Assembly (NCBI RefSeq): GCF_000972845.2
Contig: NW_020853535.1
Span: 784,501-848,500 of the forward strand
Length of the DNA: 64,000 nucleotides
Reading direction: 5' to 3'
Origin: Larimichthys crocea
Taxonomy: Eukaryota; Chordata; Actinopteri; Sciaenidae
The translations under genes were made by a program, and so were the position numbers. Below the pieces are notes generated by a model. That model saw only the letters and a list, made by a program, of their open reading frames with translations, was not told the DNA's origin and made no database searches. Position 1 is the first letter of the stretch, and each line of letters starts with the position of its first letter. Positions 49,761 to 63,360 of the stretch are shown here, in pieces.

Positions 49761-52700
49761 GCTATCGAAACTTTCTGAAGCATGCGGCACGACATTAGCT
49801 CCAAAAGTACTTAAAACAAAAAGGTACCCAAAAGTTTTATTTAGCAGCAGAGCAATGAGTATTAAAATATTATATACGGCTGTTTAATACTAACTCAAAT
49901 AATTATGAGGTGCGGTCATGCTCTAAATATAGTATCTTGGAATATTAAATTAATACTAAACTATTTGTTAAAATGTTTGACCTCAAGTATAAACAAAAAT
50001 GATGTATATTATGTTATAATATATTTTTATAATATTTTATTAAATGCAAACCCTCTGAATTATGTTCTTCTAGCTTGATTTTCTTTGCTAAGGTAAATTG
50101 TCCTTAGATGCAATGTTTTGCAAAAAAAAAAAAAAAAATCATCGACACACAGCATCTGTGGTTTGTTTATTCCAAAGTATGGTACTCGTTAGAGTTCATT
50201 CTGTTTATTTCCATTCAGTCTCCCCTCTTTCTTTTCACAGTCATGCATGTATTTTACCAACTCCTTTTTATTTTGAAAGTCTAGATTTATTTATGTGATC
50301 ATATGTCACAGCTAGATCAAATCACACTTTAAAAAATGATAGATACCCCAACCTGAAGTGAGAAGACACTTATGTTTCACTTGATTAAATTCTACACGTG
50401 AGACCACCAAAGGAATACTGTCTCTTTAATGTTCTCTCTCTTTCTGCATGTCTTTTTATTAACCCACGTCCACAAAAACTACACATTCTGCACAGCAAAT
50501 ACACTATAGCTGTAATACTACTGCAGTTTACAATTAATAATATTACCATAGCCACACTACTGCTATACCGCTGATGATGCCTCTACTACACCTACTGCTA
50601 CTTTTACTATTACACTGCTTTTACTATGACTGCAGCTGCATTTGCTACTCTATACTAATACAATACTGCAACTCACGACATTGGTACAACAAATGCAACT
50701 ACTTCCATTACTGCCTTTACCAATAATACTTCTACAGCCATACACCCAGACTTTCAGTCATCTACTAAAGATGCAGGAATATAAGAACTCCTAATAGTGG
50801 TAGTACTAGCAGCATCCTCTAACAGGGGCAGAATCTGAATGAATCAGATTGTTTTGTGTCTCGTTAAGTGATATTCTATAGCTGAAGCAGCTTTTGCAGG
50901 TTCTGCTGTTGGTTGAAAAACTGTATTCATCTCTTTGTGGTCATACTGAAAATGACAATGACCAGTGTGTAGGTGCAGTATGTATGACTAAACTAAACAG
51001 ATACAGAATATTATGTATGTATGAAAAGTTCAGATAGTTCATGAATTAACTTAATAAATCCTCTGAAAGAAAATACAGAGACAGACTTAAAACATATGCA
51101 TTTGTATATATTGTATTCATGATGCCAATTATTGTTTCTAGGAGTTTATTTCAAATATGAACCCAATATTTATTTAGTAGATTCGACATAAAATGGATAC
51201 AGTTTGTAGAATGAATTTTATTCACATCAAAACAGAAGTTACCTGCCATCTTAAACTATTTCCACACATGTATTTGTAATTTGTAGAGGTGCGTGTATGC
51301 ATATATATTTACAAATACATGACTGATATCAGAAGTAAACTGTTAAAAACCCTTAAAAATATTCCATGAAGAATAGTGCAGTTTTTTATAGGCTAAATTT
51401 TAAAATTTCTAAATTTTTAGCATATCAATGAAAATGAAAACTGCTGTGCTAAATATTTAGAAAACAATAGCATGGTGTTTGGTTGCAGAATTAATTAAGT
51501 ACAGATGTAAGTCATAAATATTTAACAGGAATAGTCAAACTTAAACTTCTATCCAGCTCTTTGCTCTGGCTGTTTAACACAGACTGTCGCTGTAATTTAT
51601 GCTGTCTGGACGCACACTCAACATTCCCTGTCCAAAGTGGCTTTGGACCCTCTTTTTGTCACAGTACTAGTATTTGGCTTCTTATTGCAGAATTTGGTTT
51701 TGTATGGTTTGAAATTAAAGTCGCTGTGGCTTTTCCTGGCTACACATCAAGTCTACAATTTAAATCAGGTAATTGATACTTTCCACTGCCAAATATCTTG
51801 AAGTCATTTGAGTGAGATAAAATCTACACTAGTTAGTTTACACCTAAAATGCATGTAGGACATACCCTGCATGCTCTTGTACGCTGAGTATATTACACCC
51901 CTGTGCGTCTCCACCATGGGTGGTGGTCTGTGTTTCTCTGCCACCCACCAGATTGGCATCTCGTCAACGCTCTCGGCACGGCCGGAGATTTTTTTGGCTC
52001 GTGTGTGACTCAGAACGTGACGGTGACTATGTGTGGTGTTCCTTGAAGGCACATTTCAGTCAGCCAGTTGACAAGGGCTCCGATGTCTGTATGGAACATT
52101 TTATGACTAACACGAAAAACTGGATGACATTGGAGACTGTGTATTGTGCTGCATTAACGGTGGAGAGCAGTAGTGGGTGGAAGGGAGAGCCGGCAGGCTC
52201 CCACATTCTACTTCTGCGTCAGAGATGACCCACTAAACTCTGGAGGGAATAAAGGAACTTGTGTCAATATCATTAAAAATCTCTCCACTGTTGACTGAGT
52301 TGTAAAAGTGTTTGTAAAAGCTTTGCATGAGGTTTTTTTCTGTGGAAAGGGTCACTGTGACCTCTCTGAGCTCCACTCAGGTTAATTTCTCTCATTTCCT
52401 GTTTCTAAGAATCTTTTGACTCACTGTGCAAAAGTTGAGGACAAACATTAAAATTACCTTTAAGCTTTTAAAAGTACTGTGTTCTTAAGTGTCCGACCTT
52501 CTTTTACAAAACTAGCAGAAAAATGTGGATTCATTATGAAAAGTTTTCCATTATCATCAGTTTCTTTCTCCTTCAGGAGAATATGGGTCAGTTGTTGTGA
52601 GCAGTCACGCTGAAAAGCTTTATTCACTTTTATCAACACTTTTTTCCGCCGAAAGGATGTCACAATTTGAAGTGTGGGGGAGAGGAAAGTAGGTCAGTGT

Positions 52701-55288
52701 TACTGCATTATATAAGGGTTAGGTAAGACGATAGCCCAAACCCCATTTACTCTCACGTGCATGACAAACCCAGAGCATAGCTGGTGGTTTAGCGGCATTC
52801 AGTGGCAACCTTAAGCCAGTGCGCTGAGAGTTCGCCTAGAAATAGATGACTACAAAGCAGGACTGAGCCAAGGCATTTAAAATGTGTGTGTGTAGGAGGG
52901 GGTGGGAGTGTCGGCTTGGCAATAGACTAAATAGACGCAAGAGAGGAATCCTGGCAGTTCTCCACTCAGAAATGTTTTTGGCAGGCATGGGTCAGCTTTT
53001 AAAGTGGCATTATGCCTTTTTTCCACAGTCAGACAAACATTCCTGAGTGAGATACAAGCCTTTTAAATATAATACCCTTTACTGCAAACACATCTATGAG
53101 TCATGCTTTTGTTTGCCCGCAGAATAAAAGTTGGGCTTTTGAGGACAAAAATTGCTTTCAAGTATTGATGGGTTCGTTTTTTAGGTGTATGAATTTGAAG
53201 CTGTGTCAGAGTTACCTTTCTAAAAAACTTGGTATGACCTAAAAAATAACCTTAAATACACAAACACACAAGACTACTACTTCATGATTGGCAAATACAG
53301 ATCTACTGTACGCCCACGTCTACTATTCAGGTTGTTTAAAGTAGAATGGTAAGACATCAACAATAAAGATGAACATTTTAAACCTGAACATTAAGGCTGC
53401 AGAGGATAATCAAGTTGAACGGAATCAAAATCTTTGAAACATTAATACAACAGATGTTTTTCAAAGTAAAACATGTATGAAGGTGTATATATTTGTTTGT
53501 TCACTCTCATATTTATTGTTATATTGTTATTGCTCTTGTTTGTAGCATCTCGTAAGCCCATGTGGGCTGTGATGCATGACTTAAATATAATAAATATATA
53601 TAATCAAACAAGATGAAACAATGTGATGATTATCCTACTCATAAATATTAATAAAAACATCAAACAAATTGGGATTGCATTATGCATATTAATGAATATT
53701 TCAATGGTCAGTGTGCAACACTTGACTTCAGTGTGATAACAAATAAGAACATAGATCTATTTTTGCTCGGTGACACAGTTGCGTTTGCAGTTGTTGTTAA
53801 TTGTAATTAACCAGAAGGTTCATTGGTTTTGTTGTTTTCCATGAAAGAGTTTTTTATCTGGGTGGTCCTTGCTGATTTGTATACATATTCATTTTCTGTT
53901 TTGCCATTGCACAATTACAAAATTTAAGGTCAACCAAAGTGATCCAAAATTCAAATAAAACTCACCTGTGTCTCTTGTACTTAATATGAACCAGAGTCTA
54001 TATATGCAACAAACCCCTGTTACAGTCTCATTCATTCATTCATTCATAATGAATTATTAACGTGACAACTGACAAGCCAGAGTTACACATATCTCAGTGC
54101 TGATGTATTTGTTTACAGTCTCTCAAATCACTGTTGTTTTCATGTATCAGATCCCGCTGCAGAGGAAGAAGGTCCAAGCCAAGCAGCCTCTTCGCTGGCA
54201 GCTGGTGAGCTGCCAAGGAAACGAAAGGGAGATGTGGAGAGGTCAGACATCCATGTGCAGTAAGAGGAGTGCTTTGTTGTTTGTGGAGAAAAGCACAGGA
54301 GTGTATGTTTACTGTATCGTACGGCTCACATTCCCCTTCTATATATATATTAAATGATCTTCATTCCATCTCACAGGCAAAGCCTCGACTTCCAAATGGA
54401 TGAAGACCTCAGCAGGTACAGTGACGTCTTGGCTTTGCTTACACACCTGAAAGAACATTGGCAAAGCAATTTTTTTATATTTTGATCCCTTCGTTTGCAG
54501 ATCTGAAGGAGAGGATCAGCAGGTGAAAATGAAATGCTTCAGGTGATTCTATTTTTATGTCAAATTACTGCCATCTGTGCCATGAAAAGCCTTTGTGGCT
54601 TTGATTTAGTGTATTATAAAACCAAAGTGACTTTCACAGTTTTCAAATAAAAGCATTATGAATCTCAGGTAATTACCTCCCCTCAAAATAGATACAGTAG
54701 GTAGGAAATTATGGTATTGACGGTCTGATTTTGAACAGGGAGCCTCACAGCCAAATTGAGAAGCGGCGAAGGGATAAAATGAACAATCTCATTGACGAGT
54801 TGTCTGCAATGATCCCTGCCTGTCAGCCCATGGCTCGAAAACTTGACAAGCTCACTGTGCTACGGAAAGCTGTGCAACACCTGAAAGCCCTCAAAGGTAA
54901 CTCTTAACCCATTTAAAAAGTCAGTGACGTCCATTCTGTTCCATGTAAAAGCTTGTGTGTGTCCTGTGTTTTCAGCTGGGACAAGCAGCGCCTTTACAGA
55001 CACCACATACAAGCCTCCCATCCTGCCTCATGATGACCTCAGGCATCTTCTGCTCAGGGTATGACACATGACCCCAACTAGTCTTGTTTAATTTATACAT
55101 TATTTATCTATCTATCTATCAATCGATCTATCTTTTTAGGCTGCAGATGGTTTCCTGTTAGTTGTAAGTTGTGACCGGGCGAAAATCCTGTTCATCTCCG
55201 AGTCGGTTTCCAAGATCCTCAACTTTAGCCGGGTGTGTTGCACCTCTACACCACACACTCATATTGCTGTTATCACCATTTTTTTTTT

Positions 55289-55326
<38 letters not shown>

Positions 55327-55352
55327 CAGCTACATATGTCATTCAGATGGAC

Positions 55353-55410
<58 letters not shown>

Positions 55411-55575
55411 ATATATATATATATAATCTATATATACAAATGTTTAGTTTAACATAAACATTTGTTTATAAAACAATTTAATTAAAGTTTTTTTTGTAGA
55501 TAGGTGTAATTTAATACTTAAAAAAATCAGGTAGCATTAACTAGCTAATTTGGCATGCTACCAGCAGTTTATGAA

Positions 55576-55607
<32 letters not shown>

Positions 55608-58600
55608 TTATTTGATTATTATTATTGCCTTTTGGGTAGTTTGATAAACTTAACTGCAGCTAAGTCACTAGCAGATATGCTACTGTATGTTACATACACT
55701 GCCTGCCCAGCATTAAATTTAGCATTTAGCCATTTAGCAGCTAGAGAGAAGATATTTCCATTAGAGACCAAAACAGAGCTAAAAGGACAGTGAATAACAA
55801 TATTAACATTCATCAGGTGGAGGGAAAAACAACTAAACATCAAAGTTGATAATGTCAGTGTGTGTCACAGTTATGACTGCACCCAAGTGGCCAAAAAATG
55901 TTATTGCGGGTTTCATTTGAATTTATTTTGTATCAAATTGTTGCTAAAGCTTGAGAGAAAAGTATGAAGCTAAAGTAATTTATTTGACTTGTCTGATAAC
56001 CTCGTGCTGGATTTTGTTTTTTGCATTTTTCCATACAAAATTCTCCACTTCGTCTGCAGTTGCCACATAATTCATCGACATTTATAAGTCTCCACATAAA
56101 CTGTTGGAGTAAGCAATAAATTGTGAGTCAGCAGTTTTTTATGAGAAAACAAAAACACATGAAACACTTAATTGAAGCCCCTGACAGTCAGATTTTCTGC
56201 AGGACCAAAGTCAAAGATTAAAGTCAGTTTATTGTGTAGGGCAGCCAGAATGATAACCACACCGTCTCTACATTTTTTACCACATGTTTCAGCTTTGAGA
56301 TGGAGCAAATAGAGGGGAATGCAGAAAAGACATCTGATGTCAGTGTGTGTTATGTGGGCTTTTAGCAGACTGGATACATACTTCAGCTTCATCTTACTTG
56401 ATAAACAGTGAGGTATCTTTTAAAGTTGTGATGCAGTGAGCTGTATGATGATCAGGACAGTAGAAGTGCAGGATATAGAACTGAACAAACAGCACAACAT
56501 AGTCAGAAACTGATTAGTTGGAAATGCAACACTGAGTTTAGCATAAAGAGAAAGAAGTAAAACATAGAAAGCAAAAAGTTAATCATGACTGCATGTACGT
56601 CATTTGGGTTGACAGGTGGAGCTGACTGGGCAGAGCTTGTTTGATTTCATCCACCACAAAGACATCAACAAGGTGAAGGAACAGCTGGCCTCTTCAGAGT
56701 TGTACCCTCGCCAACGCCTCATTGATGCTGCAAGTAAGTCTGTTGCCACATCAGCTTTGAGAAACAGCTCAAATGGACACTAACCTAACTAACTGTCTTT
56801 CTGTGTGCAGCTGGGGTTCAGGTCCCGGCGGATAACCCCGTCAGGCTGTCCCACATGACCACTGGAGCCAGGAGATCTTTCTTCTGCCGGATGAAGCACA
56901 GCCGGGTGGTGGGGAAGCACGAAGACAAACACTCACTGCCCAGTACTTCCAAAAAGAAAGGTGGGTTCAGACTGGAGTCCGGGCTTTGAGGGGAACCCAA
57001 TGATGTTACAGTGACAACATCAGTGGTTAAGCTCAACATTTAATTCAGTCAGAGATGTCAAGGAATTGACCAGCAGCTATGAGTCCAACATAATAAACAC
57101 ACATATAAACGTTAAAGCACGTCACACATATATAGCACATAAGGAGGAGGTTGGGGGTGGTGGAAGGAGATACAGCAGCTAACAGCATTGTTCTGATTGT
57201 ATCAGCAGAGTAATTACATCTACATGAATACAAGTGAACATGACAAGTCAGCTGCTGTATGGGCCAATGACCGTGAAGCATGAAAGAAACAGCTGACGCA
57301 AATCAGCTAATTCAAGCCTGTCAAGTCTCTCTGAACGAACGCACTGCTATATGAGTTTATAAGGTTGTTCATGTTAAGCCTGTTCATTCTAAAGTAAAGC
57401 TCTATTTTAGATCAAAATGGACAGTTCATATGACCACTAGTTGCACGGTTCTGGTTCTGTTGCTCCATATGGTGTCCTATTTTCAAGTAAGTACTTCCAA
57501 ACGATTCTCTTTTTGGATTGGATGTGCAGAATCGATACGCAGGGTACAGATAAACACAGAAATCTGCAGGCCGTCATAGATCAGTGCTATTTTGGCTCTT
57601 TGGTCCAAACAGATCATGATGAGGAGGAGGATGTGTACCGAAAGTGTAAAGTAATAAGATATTTAAATGTGTTTCAAGGCAATGAGGTCAGTGTTCAGGC
57701 AGTGAAAACAAATACAGATACAGTGGAGATGTATGCCCCGAGTGGCCTGCTTAAGAGGGAATAAAGAAATTATCTGATCTAGATCTGGTGGAGAAGTGGG
57801 CGAATGTGGGTGTGGGTGGGCTGCTGTGACCCCCCTACCCTCTCCTCACCTGTTGGCAAAAGGTTGAGTAAAAGTAGGTGACCTTGCTTTATTTCTCTGG
57901 TCATATCCGACCTCAGTTTCGGTGGAAAGATTCTGAAAGATTTGTTTCCGTCCATTGTCATACTTCTCTAAACCAAATAAATGCTCACATCTACAGTTAT
58001 TTCAATTCAAACTGATACTGTCTTCTACACACCCTCCTCTTGGTGTGAAGAATTCAGCGTTTGATTGAGACTTCCCAAAGAGGTGTCACATTTTATTGTA
58101 ATTTTTTTATTTATTTTTTTTTTTAACACAGGAAGTAGGTCAGTGTTGGAGCCTTGTATAACCACAAAGAAGTAAGACAGTCCAAACACTCACTGCAAAC
58201 CTGATTATGGTGAAAGAAAGAAAGAGATGTGTCGCCACTCAGTGCTCAACCACTGCAACTGCACCGCAGCGCGTGAAGAGAAGCAGTGACTTTTGCACTT
58301 TCAAACTCTCATATTCTCCTTTAGTGACTTTTTCTCTCACACACCATGTAAGATTGATATAATGTAATGATCATACGTAAATGAAATGGTACATAGAGTC
58401 ATGTATTTGTTCTTTGGCAAATCACATGAAGGTCAGCTAGCCTCAGGTGGTAATTATCTGTAAGTGACCTCTTTCACAATGTCACGTTCTCATAATCAGT
58501 ATCTATATAATTTTATTGTTATCAGATCCCATGACAACAAACTAATCCTGAGAACAAGTTTGCCTGTGTAACTAAATATCTTATTCCTCCAGTGATTTCC

Positions 58601-61600
58601 AAGGGAACCAGTAACTGGGATTACGTCTGCAGTCATCGGGCATTAAAACACTCAAATGAGGTTTTAATGCATGTGTATATATTTGTGTTTTTGAAGAAAA
58701 TAAGCACACAGGTTCCCCAACAATGATCACCAAACTACCAGCAGCTGTAACACTTTAACATCACATGTTAAGCACGAGCAGAGAGGTCGAACAGGGCAGA
58801 TAAAGAAATCAATTGCAGTCTTTGCAGTACAAATGCCAACCTGACCAAATTCAGGACAAAACTATGAAGAAACAAACTCATTTCCATGGTTAAGTGAAAA
58901 AAAGGATTATGATATATAGTGTTAAATAACATCAAGATTCAAATGAAACTAAATATTTTTGACTCATTGTTAAAGAGTTCCATCAATAGGAATGAATAGG
59001 TTTAAGGCTGAACCTACTGGCACAGAGCAGGAGAGATGAGAAGTCCTGAGAGGTGGACTAACTTTTTCTTTTTGTTCTCGTGTCCACAGACACATACAGA
59101 TACTGTACCCTCCACTGCACTGGATACATGCGCAGTTGGCCGAGCAGCCAGCTGGACTCAGATGGTGACACTGAGAAGGAAACCTCAAACCTGACCTGCT
59201 TGGTGACGGTGTGCCGCCTCCTCCCTCACGTGTCCCACCAGCCTTCCAAAGACGTCAACGTCAAGCCCGCTGAGTTCATGACCCGCTGCGCCATTGACGG
59301 CAAGTTCATTTTTGTAGACCAGCGGTGAGTTTCCCAAGTTACCATTTATCTCCCTCTCGTGAGGCAGTTGATCTATTCTGAACACACGGTTCCACTGAGA
59401 AAGAAATGGCAAGGACGTGTTGTGGTGAGGAGGCCTCTGAGCCCAGAGTTTTGTCAATTCAGCTGTCAGTGGAGATAATTCTTTTTCTTTGCCGTTGTTT
59501 CTCAGAAGGAGTTGTGCGTATTGATGGCATCACATGAAACTCTTCTCATTTTTTGGGAAGTAATTTCAAACCACAAGTATAGTGAACCATTTTTATCAAA
59601 TTTTTCACATGTGTGACATTGGAGAGGTTCATTCATACAGTATTCATTTTCATTCCATTGTGTTTCAACTGGCACAATCCTGAGAGACAGCAAAGGAGAC
59701 AGAGAAAGCCAGGAATACTCAACTTCTTCTTCATCTTCTCTTTCCCCCAGAGCTACGACAGTTATAGGTTATTTGCCACAGGAAGTTCTTGGCACGTCGT
59801 GTTATGAGTACTTCCACCAGGATGACCTGCAGCACCTCGCAGAAAAACACAGGCAAGGTGATGGAGCAAAGCAAGCACAACTTTAATAACAACTTTAATC
59901 CCTTTTTCTGAGATATTTGTACCCCAGAACACGACATCTACCTTTTATTTTGTAGAAGTTCAAGAACATTTTCTAACTTTTCTAATGACACGCTGGTCAC
60001 TTGTTCATCTTGATCTATTGTGCTTTGTCATGAAACTCTGTGTCCAATTTCTCTTGGCAGTTCTTCGAAGCAAAGAGAAAATTGAGACGCCATGCTACAA
60101 GTTCAAGACAAAATATGGCTCCTACATTTCACTCCAAAGCCAGTGGTTTAGTTTCACAAATCCATGGACCAAAGAAGTTGAGTTTATTGTGTCTTTAAAC
60201 AGGGTGCTCTCGTAAGTATTGATTCATTTATGAAGTTCAGATACAGTGTAATCATCATCCATTCATGTTGTTTTTCACTCATGTTTTCAACACCTTTGTT
60301 TTTGTCTTTAATTTTACATACATTTTGCCTTTAAAAATACAGTTTATGCATGGATGTATCAACAGTAACACCTCTTTGTACCAGCAGGGGGCCTGGTCAC
60401 ACAAAAAATGAGGAAGCAGGCAGCTCGAAAGCACTTCAAGGTAAGAAACACATACTTTTATCTCTTGTATGTGATTGTATTTTTTTCCTATGTAATTGCT
60501 GATGTCCCTGTATTTTTCTTCCACAGAAGACACAAAACAAATACCCATAATTCCCGGCCTTACCAGTGGTGTTGGCACAATGATCTACGCAGGCAGCATA
60601 GGGACCCAAATTGCAAATGAGCTCATTGACTCTTGCAGGTGCATAATGTGTTAATATATGTGCAAAAAAACAAAATGTGAAAATAAACAGAAACAGCTGC
60701 ATTCCCCCACTGTTTGACTAGATCAGAGGGGATGACATTTGTATTGAGAAATGGGTTAAAGTTGGCGTGGACATGAGTGAATTCAGTGCTACTTCAATCA
60801 GGATAGATCATGCATAAACTATACACGGTATGTACAGTATATAAGTAATAAATACATTGTTTTCGAACAGGATGAACTCCCCTTCATCAAGCGGAGCTTC
60901 CAGTCCGTTTGGTCTGGCCCAGGAGAAATGTTTACTGATTTCCCCACAAACCAGCAAGAGCGTGAGCACATTTTGTTCGCATTTATGATGTTAAACCATA
61001 ATCAGTGCAAATATTTATGTATTCTCAGTTCATACTTCACCTTAGTTTTTCTTTTTGAGGCTCTAAGCTTTTACCTCCTTTTACTTCAGACACATTATTT
61101 GTGTTTTTGTTTGTTTTACTGTCAATTTAAGAGGCATACGGACGTTTTAATTTAAATGCATGGCTGTGGCATTTTTATGGAAATGTGTTTTGACATTCTG
61201 GTATATTTGTTTGTGCTAATGTATGGTGACATGCAATTTTATGTAAATGTCGGTAATGTGTGCTATTTATATGCAAATCAAAGCTAGTCTCTCACACATT
61301 TTAGATTTTAAAGCAAATTATTGGTGACGGAGTTCTGGTGATGATCATTTGGATGCAGCTTGCATGTAGACAAGACAAAACGACTGAGTTTACAGCTTCT
61401 TGTAACATTAAGTACTCCTAACATAATTATTCTGTGTACTTACTTTATTTAAAGTTAAGATTTGCGGTGTATTTCCACTACAGCATGCTCAGAATTTCAG
61501 TCATATAGGTTTAATTACACACTTCAGTGGTGAAAACAGGGTTTTGACGTAATATGACATGTTCCAGGCGTCCAGCAAAGAGGAGGCATCAGGCAGTTCA

Positions 61601-62489
61601 TCACAGTCCCAGTCTGATTCGGGGACAGCAGCGGGCCCTAGCAGTGCAGCTTCTCAAAGTACAGGTACTGTCAGAAGAATCAAGAATCCGATTCAAAAAA
61701 TGCTTTTGACATTTTAGAACTCAAGCCACGCACATGATTTCACAGCTGCAGGCCCTTAATCATCACCCAATTAGATATGTCAGAGTAGTAAAATCCAACA
61801 TTTGCACAAATGCAGGGCTTCATTATTTTTGGGAAGCTAAAATTTTGGTTTTATGAAAAACATAAATGCACTTTTACAAGCACCGCAGCAAAGATGCTCT
61901 GAACACACTGTCTTTATTCTAATTTTCTCTTAGGCATTCTGTAAATATGCTCCTAACACTTTGAACAGCCTTTAGTCCTCTTACATTGGTTGCTTTTTGT
62001 CCCCTAAGAACTTAATTAAACCAAAAGTTTCCAGCTCAAGACTTAAAGTAGCATTAATGTAGTGTTGTTTGTCAGGTTACAATAACTGGCCAAGTATTCT
62101 TTCTTGTAGGTGTGAAAGAATTACTCACCTAGATCAGCTAAGTTAATACAACCTGGCCCATGTTGGGTAAAGTGCTAAATAAGCTACTGAAGTGAACAGC
62201 GCAGGATGAGGGGAAAATGTAAAATAAGTAATCACAGCTTATAGAAGGTGTTGATCATTACAGATGGGTGATGCTCCACAACAACAGAATTTCTAAGTGC
62301 TTTTGTATCTCCTCTGCTCTGTGTTACCCAGGTGAGCCGTCCCAGCTGGACTTGGACAGCATGGTGGTGCCAGGTCTGAGCGGCTTTAGCAGCGATGAGG
62401 CAGCCATGGCAGTCATCATGAGCTTGCTGGAGACTGATGTTAACATGGGTCAGTCGGGGGACTTTGAGGACTTACACTGGCCTTTCTAG
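48906..62489 (+). CDS. BMAL2: BMAL2 (ARNTL2) bHLH-PAS clock transcription factor, 17 coding exons, 606 aa
   Basis: Partner of CLOCK/NPAS2; the dimer binds E-boxes and drives the circadian loop. Exons: 48906-48948, 54151-54241, 54377-54415, 54501-54542, 54739-54896, 54976-55058, 55140-55232, 56616-56733, 56811-56960, 59090-59324, 59751-59857, 60061-60211, 60388-60440, 60527-60638, 60871-60961, 61568-61664, 62332-62489. PRKRK at 36-40 is NLS-like. The bHLH is at about 73-124, with DNA-contact His75, Glu79 and Arg83. PAS-A is about 146-270 and PAS-B about 336-440 ([25 protein letters not shown]). [11 protein letters not shown] is conserved. The C-terminus has [13 protein letters not shown] at 576-588 and ends HWPF. 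Differences from BMAL1 in exons 13-16 and the neighbourhood favour BMAL2. Exon 1 ([14 protein letters not shown]) is the least certain. Confidence 0.93.
55099..55137 (+). repeat. (TATC)n microsatellite at the 3' splice site of BMAL2 exon 7
   Basis: Repeated atct/tatc units run from about 55099 into the T5 and AG acceptor at 55138-55139. They make up nearly the whole 3' half of the 81-bp intron 6. Confidence 0.85.
55292..55440. repeat. (AT)n arrays in BMAL2 intron 7
   Basis: Two AT dinucleotide arrays, at 55292-55322 and about 55358-55440, are separated by about 35 bp. They are strongly self-complementary and slippage-prone. Confidence 0.9.
55575..55605. repeat. (ATT)n microsatellite
   Basis: Tandem att units in BMAL2 intron 7. 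Confidence 0.85.
55735..55850 (+). repeat. Dispersed teleost repeat, family B (copy 3 of 3)
   Basis: 'catttagcagctagagagaa', 'gatatttcca' and 'gaccaaaacagagctaaaag' parallel the copy at 32435-32530. Confidence 0.55.
56961..59089 (+). other. BMAL2 intron 9
   Basis: A 2.1-kb intron. It holds an open frame of 107 codons at 57441-57764 whose product I do not recognise; at this length it could be chance. No mobile element identified. Confidence 0.45.
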
Positions 62490-63360
62490 AGGACTCTCAC
62501 AAGCTCCTGTGCCGTTTTCTTGCCATTTGCCCAGAATGTGGATGTTTAGCTCTGTGACTGACAGATGATCTGCCAGAGCACATTTGAATCCACTGGACTC
62601 ATACCAAAGGCCACAAGACTTGAGGATGCCTGACAGATTAAGTCCATCTGAATTATTATGACTCTGATTACATTGGTGGTTCTCTCCTGAATGAAAGCGT
62701 CCCTGGAACCTGTGGTGATTCAGTGTCTTCCTCAGTGACACTTCAGCATTCTCAGAGGGGCTAAAAAACAGACTCTCCACAGCAGAACTCTGTGAGTGAC
62801 CAATGTCTGGAGGAGAATCAGACTCCTGCCATGTGCAGTGCTGCTAGAGAAACTCCTCGAAACTTTGTGACATCTGCGAAACCTTTTGGTACTGATAACT
62901 TTGTTCTGTTTTTTAAAAGATCCCCTCCAGATACATTTAAAGTTGTGTAAAGAATACTCTGCTGTGTTATGTGTTATAAGGTCCATCCCTTCTTCACTTT
63001 ATTGAGAACTGTAGACTAATGCAAATATGGAGGTGTCCCAGTCCCTGGACCACACCCACAACCACTACTGGCCCAGTTACACTCTGATTTTGCCAGAATG
63101 CTGCAACCATCTGGCCAATCAAATCTCATTAAGAATCATCATATGATTAGAACACATAAACCCAGTCTAACAGTACATTCAGAACTGATTATTAAATAAT
63201 TATTTGAATGTAAATAATGTCCAACATTTTTTTGACACCACCAGGACAAAATTTTCGATTTGACAGCTACTAATGCTATCGAAAACTACAAAGGAAATAA
63301 TTTACATGGAAAAAAGCTTTACTGTGGGACCTTTTTTAATAAAATAAATACTTGAATATT
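62490..63360 (+). other. BMAL2: BMAL2 3' UTR with overlapping AATAAA signals
   Basis: After the stop at 62489 there is no coding sequence. AATAAA occurs at 63338-63343 and 63343-63348, giving a 3' UTR of about 0.87 kb. Confidence 0.6.
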
